Of a DNA stretch of 64,000 nt, positions 11,626 to 24,290 are shown piece by piece (the stretch's first letter is position 1; each line of letters begins with the position of its first letter). The translations under genes and the position numbers were made by a program. This stretch comes from Symsagittifera roscoffensis (taxonomy: Eukaryota; Xenacoelomorpha; Acoela; Convolutidae): NCBI RefSeq assembly GCF_963678635.1, contig NC_087062.1:42610395-42674394 (forward strand), read 5' to 3'. The notes beneath the pieces were generated by a model, which made no database searches, was not told the origin of the DNA, and saw nothing but the letters and a program-made list of their open reading frames with translations.

Positions 11626-13718
11626 ATCGTGGGCTGAAAAAATGATTATTTTGAGATTGAAAGGTGGTGGTATGGGGCTGTTCTATAATTTGTTCATATG
11701 TATCGTCATTTTGGAGGTGTTGTGTTACTATATGTTGAATAGTGCTTTGTACGTGACTTGGTCTTAAGTTTGGGGGGTTTGTGATTGCTAAGTTCCTAAA
11801 ATTTCGTGAGACTAATGATAATGGATGGTTAAGATGGAGGTTTGGTAAGTGTGGTGCTGTGGGTAATGCATTTGTATTATTGTTTGATTCGTCGTATGTG
11901 TTCGGGTTTGTTGATAGTTATGTATTGTATTCTTTGATTTGTGCGTCTAAGAGGATTTTATTTATTGATGATGAAAAAATTCCAAAAAATCCTGCAAATA
12001 ATATGCGTGCTACCCTTGCTTGTCGGTTTACTTGTGTGTGTATTGCCCATGTGTTATAGATTCTTTTTTAAAATGAGAAAAGGAATCCAATAAAAATAAG
12101 CATAGCGTATAAAATAGTCAATCTTTCTAAGATGTAATGTGGCCATCCTAGAAAGGCAAGGATTTCGTTTTTTAAGGTTATAAAACTGAAAATATTTATA
12201 GGTGAGATATCTTGTGGTCTATATTTTTCACCGTTTAAATACATGTGATCTTTAATATGTTCAAAATATCCGCTGTAGTCTTGTGTATAAATGTCTTAAA
12301 ATCCTGCGGTTTCTGCAAGTTTTCTTAAGTTTTGATCTATTGATTGTCGTTGTATGGTGTCCATTTGTGTTAGTAGTTCCTGAAATTGTTGTGTACGAAT
12401 GTGATGTTGTATATCTAATTTAGAGTAGATTCCTATTGATTGTAGATCATTATTAGGATTTCGAGCAATAGTTCGAATACTTTCAGGTGAAAACTTTTTC
12501 AGTGGTTGCATTAATGTTGGGTATGGTGTGAGTAGATAGTATTTTTCTTCGTCGGGATTTAATTGTACGACGTTGTGGCTGTTTTCTGATCCATATGGGA
12601 CTGCGGTATCCCAAAATTATGTTCGTCTTGAAAGAGTATCAACAAAATGAACTTTATTTTTTAGAATATTGGGATTATTTTGTGACAACGTTTATCCTCA
12701 CATATAATGGTGATACTTTTTTGGTGCAAATATAAAACCATAATATATTTCTTTCATAGTCAAGGAAGTTTGATCTATTTCCGGAAAATAAATATCCTGC
12801 GTAGGGTATTTTTAGAACTGCTAGTGCGAGTGATTGTAGAATCTGAGTTCTTCCTAATTCACATAGTTGATGTAGTGTTTATATTTCTGAAAATGACATT
12901 TCTTGAAAAATTCTACTGATTGTGTTGTCTAATTTCATATCTAAGTGGATGTCATAGTGTATTGCGCCAAATTTTTTTTTATTAGTGATAATTCTTGTAA
13001 TCGTGTACTTTCAGTGTCTCGTGGTTTTTTTTTCCACGAGGGTTTCCTGCATTTTTAAGAAGGCTTACGATGTATGATGTTCCTTCGTTGAGAGGTTGAT
13101 GTGTTGCATGGGGATTTTATTTTAGTTTTCCAGTGGTCATATCAAAACCTTCGTCGTATTCGACAAGTATTTCGGAATAATGTGTTTTGTGGATTGGATT
13201 TTGATATTTACATGCAAATTCTGTTTCATGGTAGATTTGGAAACTTGTTAACTTATTTTCTATATTGTGAGTGTTTCTACATTTAATATTGCGATTTCTT
13301 ATTTGACTTGGGTTGAAAGTGTCAAATGGGATGGATTCAATTAAACATTTTTCACGGAATTTAATCATTGGAGCGTGGATTTTTGCTACTTCAAATGTTG
13401 TACAAGTGTCTTCGGGAAACCAAACAATTGTTGCTTGTGCTCTTGTTGTGGGGTCACAATAGCCTTGGTCATTTTTGCAAGGTAGTCTGATGCCTTGATA
13501 AATTATTGTGTTATCTTTTAAATCTCATGTGAGTTGTATTTTTTCGAGTTGTATTTTCCAGTCAAAAAACATTATTTCTTGGTATCCTTTATTTTTTGTA
13601 TCTGCTTTGCAGTTTGAAGGATTGTTTATTCCAATATGTGGTATCCAGTGTTTGTCTTGGATGTCATAAGTTAGTCGTCCGTGTGCGCCGTTGTATGGAT
13701 ATTTTTCGTCTAATTTAA
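11497..13718 (-). pseudogene. Envelope-like glycoprotein of E1, 5' end lost in gap
   Basis: Homologous to the E2 env frames. From the gap inward it covers the ectodomain (about 13,718-12,250), a hydrophobic probable membrane anchor near 12,070-12,140 and a Pro/Asn-rich cytoplasmic tail ending at TGA 11,497-11,499. It keeps Trp (TGG) at 13,420-13,422 where E2 has TGA. Its own lesions include a stop just after the anchor. No usable start is present. Identification as envelope rests on position after integrase, a signal peptide in the E2 copy, N-glycosylation motifs and a late membrane anchor, not on a recognised viral family. Confidence 0.55.
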
Positions 13719-13918
13719 NNNNNNNNNNNNNNNNNNNNNNNNNNNNNNNNNNNNNNNNNNNNNNNNNNNNNNNNNNNNNNNNNNNNNNNNNNNNNNNNNN
13801 NNNNNNNNNNNNNNNNNNNNNNNNNNNNNNNNNNNNNNNNNNNNNNNNNNNNNNNNNNNNNNNNNNNNNNNNNNNNNNNNNNNNNNNNNNNNNNNNNNNN
13901 NNNNNNNNNNNNNNNNNN
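13719..13918. other. Assembly gap (200 N)
   Basis: Exactly 200 undetermined bases, a round number suggesting a scaffolding gap of arbitrary size. Features on either side should not be assumed contiguous. Confidence 0.98.
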
Positions 13919-13961
13919 CGCTTTTGACCTTGGTTGACCCAATTTTCGGCTGTCAAAAGCG
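13919..13961. repeat. 10-bp inverted repeat beside the gap
   Basis: CGCTTTTGAC (13,919-13,928) and its perfect complement GTCAAAAGCG (13,952-13,961) are separated by 23 bases. It begins at the first base after the gap, so more structure may be hidden in the gap. Confidence 0.5.
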
Positions 13962-15238
13962 TGCTAAAAACGATGACTTTTAAGTTGTCTAATCAACGAA
14001 ATAATTTCTGCAATTTATTTTGTTTTTGATTTGATTAAAGGCCGGAAGTTCCGAAAAATTATCGATCCTATTTATAAATGATACCCGAAAATCAATTTTA
14101 CTCGACAAATTTGCTCCAGCACAGCAGATATTTAACAAACGCTCACAACAGAGATTCCGGCAAAGTTTCAACTAAAAAATCAAAAATTTGCAAATATGAA
14201 AACTTGTTTCAAAATTTTTTTAACAGAAAAATGGTGAATCAGAAAACTCGTTTTTCAAAGTGTAAAGTCCAGTGTTTTCACCGCTAGTTAAAGTAATAAA
14301 GTTGATTATTCAGAAGCAACAGAAAAAACTAAGAGTTCAGAAGTTTTTTAAATGCGTATAAACGTCCGAGATAAGAAGAGCTGAAGATCCCAGTAAAAAT
14401 AAAAAACTGGAATAAGTCTCTTGGGGGGTTAAATTTATCCAGTAATCTTTCCAAATTAATCTATTTTAGTTTTGCAATGATCATTTTCTATAAAGTACTT
14501 TCGAGCTCAAAATTCGATTTATTTCGACCATTTTTTTGATTTGTGACATAGATTTTGGCCCAATATCTTACTTACGATGATAATTTTTCATGATTTCATT
14601 GCAAATTTTCAAGCCAAAAATTTTGTTTACTTTGACCATTTTTTGATTCGTTACATAGAATTTTGCCCAATATCTGATTGACATTGATAAATTTTGATAA
14701 TTTATGTGAAAATTGTTGAGCTCAAATTTTGATTTTTTGTGACCTCTTTCTTGATTTGCTCTTAGTTGTTTTTGCCCAAAATCTGTTTTACAATGAAATT
14801 TTAAAAATATTTTTTTTTGCAAATTTTTATAATTTCAGGCAAGTCATGTTTACTAACACGCCCATACATACACATAGATGCATCTAAAGAACCTTTAAGG
14901 TTTAATGCAAGAGGTTCTATAATGCATGCATACTTTTATATAAACAAAATTGTACTATTTTTTTAAAACTCTATAACTCGTAATTGTAGCATGGTAACTT
15001 GTACGAATCTGTGATTAACTTCGGCCTAATTTTAGTTGTTTAGGCAGAACTGAGACGGAACAAGGCGGTGCACCGGTTTGGGATTCCTCCTATTTTGTGG
15101 AACCCTCAGTCCAGACTAAAACTCGAATAAGTACAAAACAGTGCACTGCAGAAATTATTGTGGCTCGACAGTGAACATTCTTACCGGAAAACGTAATTAA
15201 TATTTTCTGGTTATTCATAATATTTCGACAAGTTTTTA
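13962..15238. other. Gene-free stretch
   Basis: Apart from the 108-bp repeats, no supported gene or RNA. The open frames are short and AT-driven. Confidence 0.55.
14460..14805. repeat. Degenerate tandem repeat, about 108 bp x 3
   Basis: The phrase TTTGCCCAA(T/A)ATCT recurs at about 14,558, 14,665 and 14,774 (107 and 109 bp apart). It is preceded each time by a TTTGACCATTTTTTGATT-like phrase and by AGCTCAAAATT-like sequence. Open frames here are by-products. Confidence 0.65.
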
Positions 15239-15512
15239 ATTGAATGTATAAAAATCAATTGTTTTCAAAAGCCTAGGTTTTAAAAAATTTCTGAACAGAA
15301 ATTAGATAAGAAATAAGGTTTTTCTGATTAGAAATAGCCCAGTTTCAGAAAATTTCTGACCAGAATTTAGATTAGATTGAATGTATAAAAATCAATTGTT
15401 TTCAAAAGCCTAGGTTTTAAAAATTTCTGAACAGAAATTAGATAAGAAATAAGGTTTTTCTGATTAGAAATAGCCCAGTTTCAGAAATTTCTGACCAGAA
15501 TTTAGATTAGAA
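15239..15512. repeat. 137-bp tandem duplication
   Basis: The block starting ATTGAATGTATAAAAATC at 15,239 repeats at 15,376 with two or three small indels. Each unit contains the short palindrome TTTCTGAACAGAAA and a related TTTCTGACCAGAA. Confidence 0.8.
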
Positions 15513-17660
15513 AAAAGCTTATTTAAACATTTCGCAAAGAATTCCTGACCAGAATTTGAGATCGTAAATTAATTATTTCATGGCAGAATTAAAGAGTTTC
15601 CTAGGTAAGGGCAGTTACTCTACGATATCAAACATAATGCTTCAGAACAGAACGGTGTTCTCCATTCAATTCTATGTGAAACCAAGATTTAAGTTTTGGA
15701 AAAATTTAATAGGATTTCTTAGTCATCCTTCTTTTATTGTTTGTTCCCATGAATTTGATTTGCAAATCTAAGGAGGTCACGGAAACTAAACTATGCCCAG
15801 GGGGTATAAGAGCTGAATAAGAATACAGCCTTTCTTAGACCCAATTACCGGAGATCATTTTTAAAAGGCGGGATGTTGCTGAGTCAAATGAGATTTGGTT
15901 ATGTCACAAGTTTCAGATTACGATTAACAGTTCAGAGAATCATAACCGATGACGGTACCCACTTCACTTGCTTTTTGCGTTTGAAAACAGAATACTCATA
16001 CAAACTGATATTTCCCACCTGTTCATTCATGGACCTTCAACTGGGCCCTCCGTCGTCAGTAAAATTGCCAACTTTTTAAACATAAAAACTCATCCTACAA
16101 AATTTCACCCTCTGCGTACTTATGCTTAATAGCGTACTTATGCTTAATTTAAGCCGTAAATGCATGGTTTTATCCGAATAAAGTTAGTTTTTGGAAATTA
16201 ATTGCACCATTTTAGGAATCAAAAATTTTCAAATTTGTTTCAAAGTTCAACAAACTTCTGCAAAACAATTGAAAAATTCGTAAATGCACTCCTGACCTAT
16301 GTTCTAGTTTGTGCATAGTAACGCTGTTATCAGAGCGTAATTTTTGTCAGAACCAGCTTTTTCGGGCAACAAACGTGCCAAATATAGAAACACGCTATCA
16401 GAAAGACTCCCAAAAACTTGATCGCTATGCCTTTTTTTGCACGTTTTATTAAGAGGAAAAGATTAACTTCTAAAAGTTGAAGCTCGAAATCGAGCACAAA
16501 AGTTTTTTATAAGAGACGATTGAAACCCGCTTAGCGAGATTTAAGAGATAAGAAATTTGCATAAAAGGAAGGAGCTAGCAAAGTAACTTTGCTTTCAAAA
16601 TAGGCAAAACTGAATTCTTCAGCTCGTATTGAAATGGTAAGCAATTTTAGAAACTAAAATCCATTCTGTCAACTAAGCAAGCTTTAAAATATTTATTGAG
16701 TTTAATTAAAAAAGCTTTTACAAAAACTTATGAAGAGTCTTTGTCACGTTGCTATGAAAAATGAGTTTCTTCTTGGAGGCTTCTCCGATGTTTTGCTTTT
16801 TTGCTCACTTTTTCTTGTATTTTCCAAGAACTATACAGTCGTGATTTAAATTAACCTGACACGACGAACTACATTTGAAATTTCAACCAAGTTTTTTCTC
16901 TAACAGGGTTAAATTTAGACAAATATTGAAGTGAACAAAAATTGCTTGAAACTTCACCAGATTAAGTATGGTGCAATTTTACACCAAACTTTTTTCCATT
17001 TAATCAAAAACTACGCTGAAACTATGAAATTAATTGATGGGAGAGATATATTAAAAACATCGTACACTGCTCAATAAAATTCTGGATAACTTTTTTCCAA
17101 AAATCTGTATAAAAAATTTTTTTAATTGAGAGCCAAGAAAGGTCACACTTACTATACAAAAATTAAAGTTTTTCGCCAAAAAATTTCAAACTGTCAATGA
17201 AATTCTTGCACTTAGAAAAAATTGTTGGGAAAAACTGCGTAAAAGTTTCTTTTGATAAAACATTCTCATCAATTGATTTCGTACTTTCATCGTAATTCTT
17301 GGTTAATTAAAAAACAACTCATTTTGGCTAAAATTTTGTTAAAGAAAAGTGGCTGAAAAATTGCACTATAATAATTCTGGTGAAAATCTAAGCAGCTTTT
17401 CCTCTCTTTACTTTTTGTCAAATCTTAACCCAATTTGAGAAGAAGACATTTAAAATTTCAAATGTTGGTCGTTGTGTCCGGTTAATTTAAATCAGCTTTG
17501 TATTATCAATTGCTGAAAAAAATTTCGTTTTTGAAGAGTTTTTTGGATATTTTGGTAAAAAGAATAATTTTAATAAAGTATATAAGAAAAATTTGGATTG
17601 TTTGTAAAGTTAGAAAGCCCAGAAACCCGAATTTGGTGATTGGTTGTCACGCCGGCCTAC
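15513..17660. other. Gene-free stretch upstream of the microsatellite
   Basis: I see no exon, RNA gene or recognisable element. Short open frames at 15,580-15,771 and 15,873-16,079 lack any recognisable motif. Confidence 0.5.
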
Positions 17661-17661
17661 G

Positions 17662-17747
<86 letters not shown>
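17661..17747. repeat. (GTT)29 microsatellite
   Basis: Twenty-nine uninterrupted GTT units (87 bp). An open frame across it would encode a Cys run and is rejected as a gene. Confidence 0.97.
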
Positions 17748-17748
<1 letters not shown>

Positions 17749-19021
17749 TTGTGGTTGTTAGACTCCAGGGGACGCGTCCAGCATGCTCAAACTGAGTCCT
17801 AGAAAATGTGCGACTTTGGTCGGCCGAAGCCACAAGTCAATTGGGGTTAGAGTAGTGGTGTTCTTCGAGCAATTAAAAAGGTGTAAAATGGTGTGTGGGA
17901 AGTACAGTGGGACAGTTTGGAGTGAAATTTGGGTCTATTCTGTTTAAGTAAGCGTTTAGTAGGGATTATAGACAGCCCTTAATTGGACAAAGGTTCCCCT
18001 GGTGCCGCTAGGGAAGGTTTCTTCAGAGGAGGAGGTATCGGGGGGTTTGAGTGGCAGTACTTTCGGAGGAGGTGCTTCTGCAATAGCATGCTCGATACTT
18101 TGAGTGTATAGCTGTTTTAAAATCGATTTGTAATGTTGAGAGGCAAAAAAACCAAGTTCGTAAAAATTGTTTAAAACGGTAAAAGATTAGCTGTGTCTCG
18201 GAGGATATTTTCTATTCCGGGATCATAATTCTCAAGTATTTTTGGACCTCAAAAATGTTTTAGTTCGCGACGGATGCGAATTGCTTATGTCAGCTATGTT
18301 TTGCATCGGATAAAAAAATGAATAGCCCCATTAAGAGCATCCATGTAAGTTAACAAAAAAACAAATGATACTAAAACTAAAGGCTTTTAAGGGAAAAGCT
18401 TCCGGAATTCCTTCAGTTCCTTTATGAAGCTTTCAAATTAGAGCGGCATGTTGCTGTTTTTTTGAAAGCTGACTGCTTTTAGCGGCTCGGTGAAAATTAA
18501 AGATAACTTACTTTTTTCATCAAAGTTCCGAAAATTCAATTGAGCAGATCTTCTTACAAAATTTAGTTGGTTTTCAGAAAGTAACATTGAGCCGACAAAA
18601 CTATGAGCATAAGTCACAATCCGCGTCCTTTCTGAAATTAAAAGGTATCTCACGGTTTTGTCCAAATAAAGTCAAATTTTTCTATAAAATTATTTCAATA
18701 TACTCATGGATTACTGTTATTTAATATAATATTGCTCTTTGAATTAATTTTCAAAATTTGAATTTACTGAAAACAGAAAACCCAAGAAGTGTTTTAAATG
18801 CCGAATTAATAATACATTTGCTACAAGAAGTTATGTTAGTTGTTCTGCTCCGGGTAGATGTAGACGCTGCTGTCGTCTGAATGGCTTCTATTTCTAATTA
18901 TCTTCTGATTGATCGGATTAAATAAATTAAGTGGACAGCCACGGAAATTAAACTTCAATTATCTCCTACCATTTTCCTTTTTATAGAACCCAGATTACCA
19001 TTTCAATCTGCATACTGTTAT
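17748..19021. other. Upstream region of the receptor gene
   Basis: No coding exon recognised. If the receptor gene has a 5'UTR exon it could lie here. I cannot place a promoter. Confidence 0.5.
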
Positions 19022-19036
19022 ATCTTACTTTTCAGA
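19022..19036 (+). promoter_or_regulatory. Splice-acceptor-like site one base before the receptor ATG
   Basis: A pyrimidine-rich run ends ACTTTTCAG at 19,035 and the ATG begins at 19,037. This is the form of a 3' splice acceptor. It could serve a 5'UTR intron or a trans-spliced leader. A coding exon further upstream is unlikely because a signal-peptide-like start follows directly. Confidence 0.5.
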
Positions 19037-20522
19037 ATGACAGTTCAAACCAGAATGCTGCAAAAATTTCTGATGCTTATTGAATGTATTCTTACCTTAG
19101 CGAAACTTAGTGCTTCCAAAACTTCGCCCGAAAACCGACTCCGAGTCGAGTTAAGGGAAGGTTATGACATATCCACGAGGCCAGTCTTAAACCCCGAAAC
19201 CCCTGTCAACGTATCCTTCAAAACTATCATATACCAGCTTGTTGACCTGAAGACAAAAGACCAGACCATTGAAATGTTGATGTTCCAGCGTCTGGAATGG
19301 ACTGACGAATTCCTCCAGTGGAATCCAAGGAATTTCCAGGGATTAGAGTGGTTGAGGTTTTACAGGAGCCACATATGGACCCCGGACATTCTGCCGTTCA
19401 ATGACGTGGGGAGCTTCGATCTGGAGAAATACGACCATTCGATTCCTATAACGGTCTATTACACTGGCGAAGTTGTTTGGGCAAGACCCGTGAACTACAA
19501 AACGACATGCTCGCTCGATGTGACGTCGTTTCCATTCGATACGCAGACTTGCGAAATTGTGGTGGGCTCCTGGCAGTATTTCAAAGGAGAGATCAATCTC
19601 ACGTGCAGTCCTGTCGATCTCTCTCAATATATGCAAGACAGCCTTTGGACATTAAAGGGTGAGTGTAATGTTTTTGTGGAACAAATTCAAGAGCGTGTAT
19701 ACCATATAATTTTTTTTGCTATGCATAACGGGGCTTTCAAAAAAATATAAATTATGATCAATTTTTTTGAAAACGTTTTCAGTTTTTTTTAAACTGGTTG
19801 ATATCAATTAATTGAGCGCCAATTTTTCAATAAAGTCATAAAATAGGGCTTTCGCAAGCTCCATTTTGATGAAGAATATCTTCATATTTTGGCATTTGTA
19901 TCGCTTTGTGCTTTAAACAGGTACCGATTGTCAGAATCAATCCAATGATGACCTAAACGCATCTAGTGCCACAATTACAGTAGCAGTCACATACAAACGT
20001 CTCTCGACATTCTACGTGCAGAATCTCATACTACCAAATGCATTTCTTCTCACCCTCAGCGCTCTAACGTTCTTCATTCCCGGGGAACATGGGGAGAAAC
20101 TGACCTTTGGGATAACTGTGACCCTAGCACTTTGTGTAAACTTGACATTGGTGACGGAGTTTGTGCCGCAAACTTCCAAGACTTTCCCAAGAATCAGTTA
20201 CTATTTCTTGTCAAGTATTGTGATATCATGTCTGACCATGCTCTTTGCGACTATTTCTATCAATGCCACCCAGACAAGGAGCTGCACGGATCGCCAAGCT
20301 CTGGAAGACTTGGGAAGGAGTTCGCTCAAGCTGAGCGAAATGTACAACGAGCGTGTTTCGACAGACGGTCGCCATAGTCATTTACAAGATGAAGAATCCG
20401 CATCGGTAATTGAAAGTGTGAAGAAAATCAAGAGCTATTCCAAAGCACATGACGCTTTCTTTGGCGTGTTTTTCCTCGTAGGCACTATCCTATTCAGCTC
20501 CATGATAATCTACATGATATGA
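19037..20522 (+). CDS. Nicotinic acetylcholine receptor-like Cys-loop channel subunit (two exons)
   Basis: Exons 19,037-19,658 and 19,921-20,522 join in phase to give about 407 residues. Residues 1-26 look like a signal peptide. The ligand-binding domain has the Cys-loop (Cys158 and Cys172, 13 residues between, containing FPFD) and the WxP-type motif IWTPDI. TM1 is about 238-261. TM2 is about 267-289, with GEK at its start, Leu at 9' and Glu at 20', as in cation-selective members and unlike the PAR motif of anion channels. TM3 is about 299-321, followed by a short intracellular loop of about 60 residues, and TM4 is at 384-407 ending the protein. The adjacent Cys pair of alpha subunits is missing, so it is a non-alpha type, probably one subunit of a pentamer in the plasma membrane. 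The ligand cannot be inferred. The frame is intact and looks functional. Confidence 0.9.
19659..19920 (+). other. Receptor gene intron, 262 bp, phase 1
   Basis: Donor GTGAGTG after AAAGG and acceptor TTTAAACAG before GTACCGATTG. It splits a Gly codon between the end of the ligand-binding domain and TM1. It contains in-frame stops, so splicing is needed for a full-length channel. Confidence 0.85.
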
Positions 20523-20992
20523 ATGTGAGAGTGCTATATGGCATCAAAGTGCGAATCAACCTTCAGTCTGAAAACTACAAAATCATAGACTTCAAAAACT
20601 GACTTGGTAGATCACCCGTGGGCAACGGGGGATCAGATATACTTTCTCGTGTAGGCCGCTTGCTGCAAGAAGCCAAAAAAAGTTCAGTTCACCAATTTCA
20701 AAACTCCACAAAGCGCCTGGCCGTTTTTGTAATTACTTACCAATCTTCGGAGTCTTGATAAATGTTAATTAGTCTTGATAAATGTTAATTTGAAGTCCCA
20801 TTATGTTGCATCTAGAAAAAGCAATTATTTGCAAGAAATTCATTCGAAATAGTGGAATTTTAAAAAAGTATGTTTTTAAAATGGTTTCAAGATGAATCTT
20901 ATCATAATTGGTTTCAAGATGCATCTAATCAAAGACTGATCGTATTAAGGGGAAGCCCTGAAAGTTGCGACTGCATTTTAAGATCACTAGAA
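20523..20992. other. Receptor 3' flank
   Basis: Contains an imperfect hairpin at 20,612-20,636 (GATC-CCCGT...ACGGG-GATC), a 19-bp direct duplication near 20,753-20,790 (GTCTTGATAAATGTTAATT) and a 27-bp one near 20,880-20,930. No AATAAA hexamer was found close to the stop codon. Confidence 0.5.
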
Positions 20993-21497
20993 CCAGCGGA
21001 TTTAGGGGGGGGGGAGTTGCGGACGTCTTCACTTCCCTCCTCAGGAATTCGAGCCCCTGCCGACCCAACTTTGTACTATTTTCACATATGCATTTTTTTT
21101 GGTGACAGACCCTAAAAAAAATTTTGGTGACGGACCCACCCCCCCTTCTCCTCAGGAATTCGAGCACCTGCCGACCCGAATTTATACGAACTTCAGGTAT
21201 CCATTTTTGGTGACGGACCCCAAAATTTTTCTCTAGGCGAATTTGGCGCCAAAATGTACTAATTTTGAGGGGGGGGGGGGGGGGGGTTTGGCATTAAAAA
21301 AACGCGACTTTTTTGTCAAAATTTTTCTAAAACTGCCTAAAAACGCTTTATTGGCCTGTTCTCAGAATTTTGTCTGCGGCGCAGAAAATTTGAGCGTAAT
21401 GGGGTCTTTATAGTGATTAAGAAAAACTCAGATTCGACATTTTTTAAAAATCCGACACCACCCCCCCCCCTCGAGAAAATCCTAGATCCGCCCCTGG
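20993..21497. mobile_element. Short non-autonomous element with GGGGCGGAT-type ends
   Basis: Left end CCAGCGGATTTAGG plus a G run. Right end is a C run followed by GAGAAAATCCTAGATCCG and CCCCTGG. Read outward-in, the ends match as an imperfect inverted repeat. A 110-bp internal duplication (from GGAATTCGAGC) lies at about 21,043 and 21,156. A G18 tract is at 21,269-21,286. A second copy is at 26,770-27,149. Such CAGGGGCGGAT ends are common on DNA-transposon-derived MITEs. I see no clear target-site duplication. Confidence 0.65.
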
Positions 21498-22599
21498 TCC
21501 TTAGATAAGTGCTCGGTTTGCTTTGAAAATAGATGAAATTTTCAACAAAAAGTTAAATTTTCAAAAAAAGTGAGGCTTTTTTGAAAATCATCCCCACTAA
21601 ATGCTATGTTAAGTACAGAGTGAACGAACTTGCTTACACCAAACTAAGTATAAGACCAAAAATGATGCCTCAATTCAATTTGAAACGATTTCTAACACGG
21701 ATTAAATCTTTGTTTACTCTTTAATAGTACGAAATATATCGCGCCTTACTTATTCCTAATTGGTCAAATTAGCAATCTTTAAACCCAGATAATTTTTTTT
21801 TAAATGATGACGGGTCAAACATCTTCTTAGATTTGAGTTCAAGACAACATTAATTTTCCGCTAATATAAGAAAGTTCTGTCAAAAATGGCTCGTTGAAAA
21901 AAGAAAACAATTTATCCAAAAAAAAACACCCCCAAACCCCCCAAAAAATCACTCCCTCAGCTGATGACACTGTGTGGTTTTGAGGCGGTTTTTTTAACAC
22001 CTCCAGTTTTCAAAAAAAAATTTTCATCGAATTTATGATCACACATATATTGACAAACCCCTCATCTATTCTGGCAGTAACTTTTTCCGAGCGAAGTACT
22101 CCCAACAGTTTTTTCTCACATAAAAAGTTTTCAATTATTTTGAAGACCGCGGAAGATTATTTTGAAAAGAATCACATTCAAGATTTGATATAAATAGGCG
22201 CTACTTAAATGTCCGATCCAACTTCAGGCGACTTTCCAGTCCCTATTTTGTCTGACTTTTAAATTTGATAATCTCACTGCAGTTCGAAACATACTGCATC
22301 CAAAACTATTATAAAGTGTTTGTTGTTTAGTGTTTAGTGTTTAATTACACAAAACAAACTCGATAAACTTTCTACTTTTACCACAAGCTAGCTTTATGCG
22401 TTTGTCTTGAGATCAAACTTTGGCAAAACACGGTTTTGACAGATGAAAACTGTCAATCAAGATCGTTCAAGGCCATTTAGTGAATAAATTGATAAATTTC
22501 ACGTATAAGCGATTTTTTTGTGGGTGGAGTTTCGATTTTGGTAACAAAAGGTTGGATGGATGGTAATTCCTATATGTAGCATAAGCCACGCGTTCTGTT
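21498..22599. other. Gene-free stretch
   Basis: AT-rich with several A/C homopolymers. No supported gene or RNA. Confidence 0.55.
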
Positions 22600-22617
22600 T
22601 AGTTCACTGTCTTGATA

Positions 22618-23350
22618 GTTTTTTAGTACCTGTTCAGTAGCATCCTCATCCCCGAAAAGGCGAGAACCGGAGCAAGAATTACGAGAGTCCTTACTTAAAG
22701 ACCCGAAAATGTCTTATCAGTGGCAGATCGAGCAGTTTCACTATTTTCGTAAATCAAAGCAGTTAATCGGTATAAGGGTAGCGCCCACGATGGGTGCTGA
22801 GAACGATGATCCAAACTAGTACGTAATTCACGGTTCAAAACGGCTAGCCATTTTGAGCCGTTGTTCAAGGAAGGGACATACTCCTTCAGCCAACACTGCC
22901 AAATAGCGTTTGCGCTTTCAGTTTCCAAAGATTTCATCTAGTGTTAGCGAGGTAAAATTAAATGAAAAAAGTTGGGGTTAGGGGTTCCAATTCTGTCGAA
23001 TTGAGACCAAAAGTTGTAATTGGGTGTGCATTTGACGGTAGCTCCAATAAACAAAATCTGGCAGACAATACCTTATCCGTTTTTTTGCGAGTACAATGAC
23101 TGAGTATAAAACACGTTTGCAAATGCGCACTTATTTTCCAAAGACCAGCCAATGCGGCACCAAGTGCAGATAGTAATTGCTTTCAATCCTTTTTTGCACT
23201 AACAAAGAGGGAGCCTGGAAATTATAAATTTCTACACAAAATCAAAAACTTTTTCTTAGCTCCAACAAAAATGGTTCGGTTGTCTGACCAAAAAACACCT
23301 GGCGCACTACGGCGGGCGGTAAATCTTTCAATCCCCATGACACATAAGCC
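22618..23350 (-). pseudogene. Pao/BEL retrotransposon integrase and C-terminal region, decayed
   Basis: Minus-strand fragments in different frames match the Pao/BEL order. They are a core segment FWSDNRTIFVGAKK near 23,300 (second catalytic Asp region), ELEPLTPTFF near 22,970 (family pLTPnhFL motif), then WLKEYVPSLNNGSKW near 22,870 (family WkrWl.EYLptLq.rsKW motif), and a terminal RTLVILAP-like end. Frameshifts and stops separate the parts, so no integrase can be made. Confidence 0.7.
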
Positions 23351-24290
23351 GTTGTTCATAGACGGCATTAGCTGTTATGCAGTTGAACAAAAAGCCTTTG
23401 TTGTCTTCCTTCTGCGGCAAAAAGTCACATGAAAAAGCGACCACAGAAACTCACTCATCATTTACCGGATGGCCTTTGAAATTAATCAAACCGTTCGACA
23501 AGGGGGTCTGACATCATTGAATATAATGTTCTTGCCTTGCTTTTTCCGCAAAAGCAACAAATTTCAGTTGCACGGAGGATCGCTCGCAGACCGAATACTT
23601 AAAAAAAACTACATGTACAGTAGACCACAAAAAATTCAAGTGACGATGATGATGGGCGAAAGGCGAATTTCTCAGACACAGATTTATAAACAAGTGACAA
23701 GATTCCAAGATAAAATGAAGTTTGACTTTGAAACTTGTTTCGACTAAGCCTGGAACCCGTCCTGTCGAACAGATAAGGCCATTAGGGCCAATAAACAGTC
23801 AGTAACCTGCGATGCAACTAGACTTTTTTTCGGGTATACCTGATTGAAGTTTCCTGAACGCAAGCGAGAACGATTTGTTCTGAGCCAAAGTTTGCATTTC
23901 ATCTTTCGAATTTCTTAATTTGGCCGGCTCCGTAATTTGAGCGATGGGATCGCGTAGGTGCTTGTGTTTTGGCATTTACCTCAACACAAAACAAACTTAT
24001 CGCTGTAGTTTTGTACAACTGCTAAGTTTCTCTCAACTGGAGCCGATAATTTTAGTTAGTCGTCATAGCATACGTTAGTTAAAATGTCGTCCTTAAGCTT
24101 TTGTAGGAGGGTATTAATTACGCCATCCAAACTCAATTTCAAAGGCCACTCAATGCCTAACAAGAAGCTGAGACCCTCGACACAACTGTTTATTTTAGCC
24201 TTTTGGTCAAGGTTCCGCGTTTACCGGTTTCCGCGGGATTATCTCCACTTTTCAGATAGGATCCTTGTTTCCTAGTGGTGAATTTTTTTT

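Larger units (their letters stand above)
8013..13718 (-). mobile_element. Retroelement copy E1 (3' part, cut by an assembly gap)
   Basis: Minus-sense partial copy of the E2 element. It runs from the 3' LTR (8,013-8,423) through the 3' non-coding region, ORF-X and env until the N gap. Sequence after the gap does not match the part of env expected next, so either the element ends in the gap or the scaffold join is imperfect. E1 is an independent copy from E2: many substitutions separate them and their coding lesions differ. Confidence 0.85.

Noticed and set aside
17498-17761. Open frame encoding a long Cys run
   Set aside because: It is the translation of the (GTT)29 microsatellite in one frame.
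19037-20522. Glycine/GABA-type anion channel
   Set aside because: TM2 starts with GEK and has Glu at 20', and the PAR motif typical of anion channels is absent.
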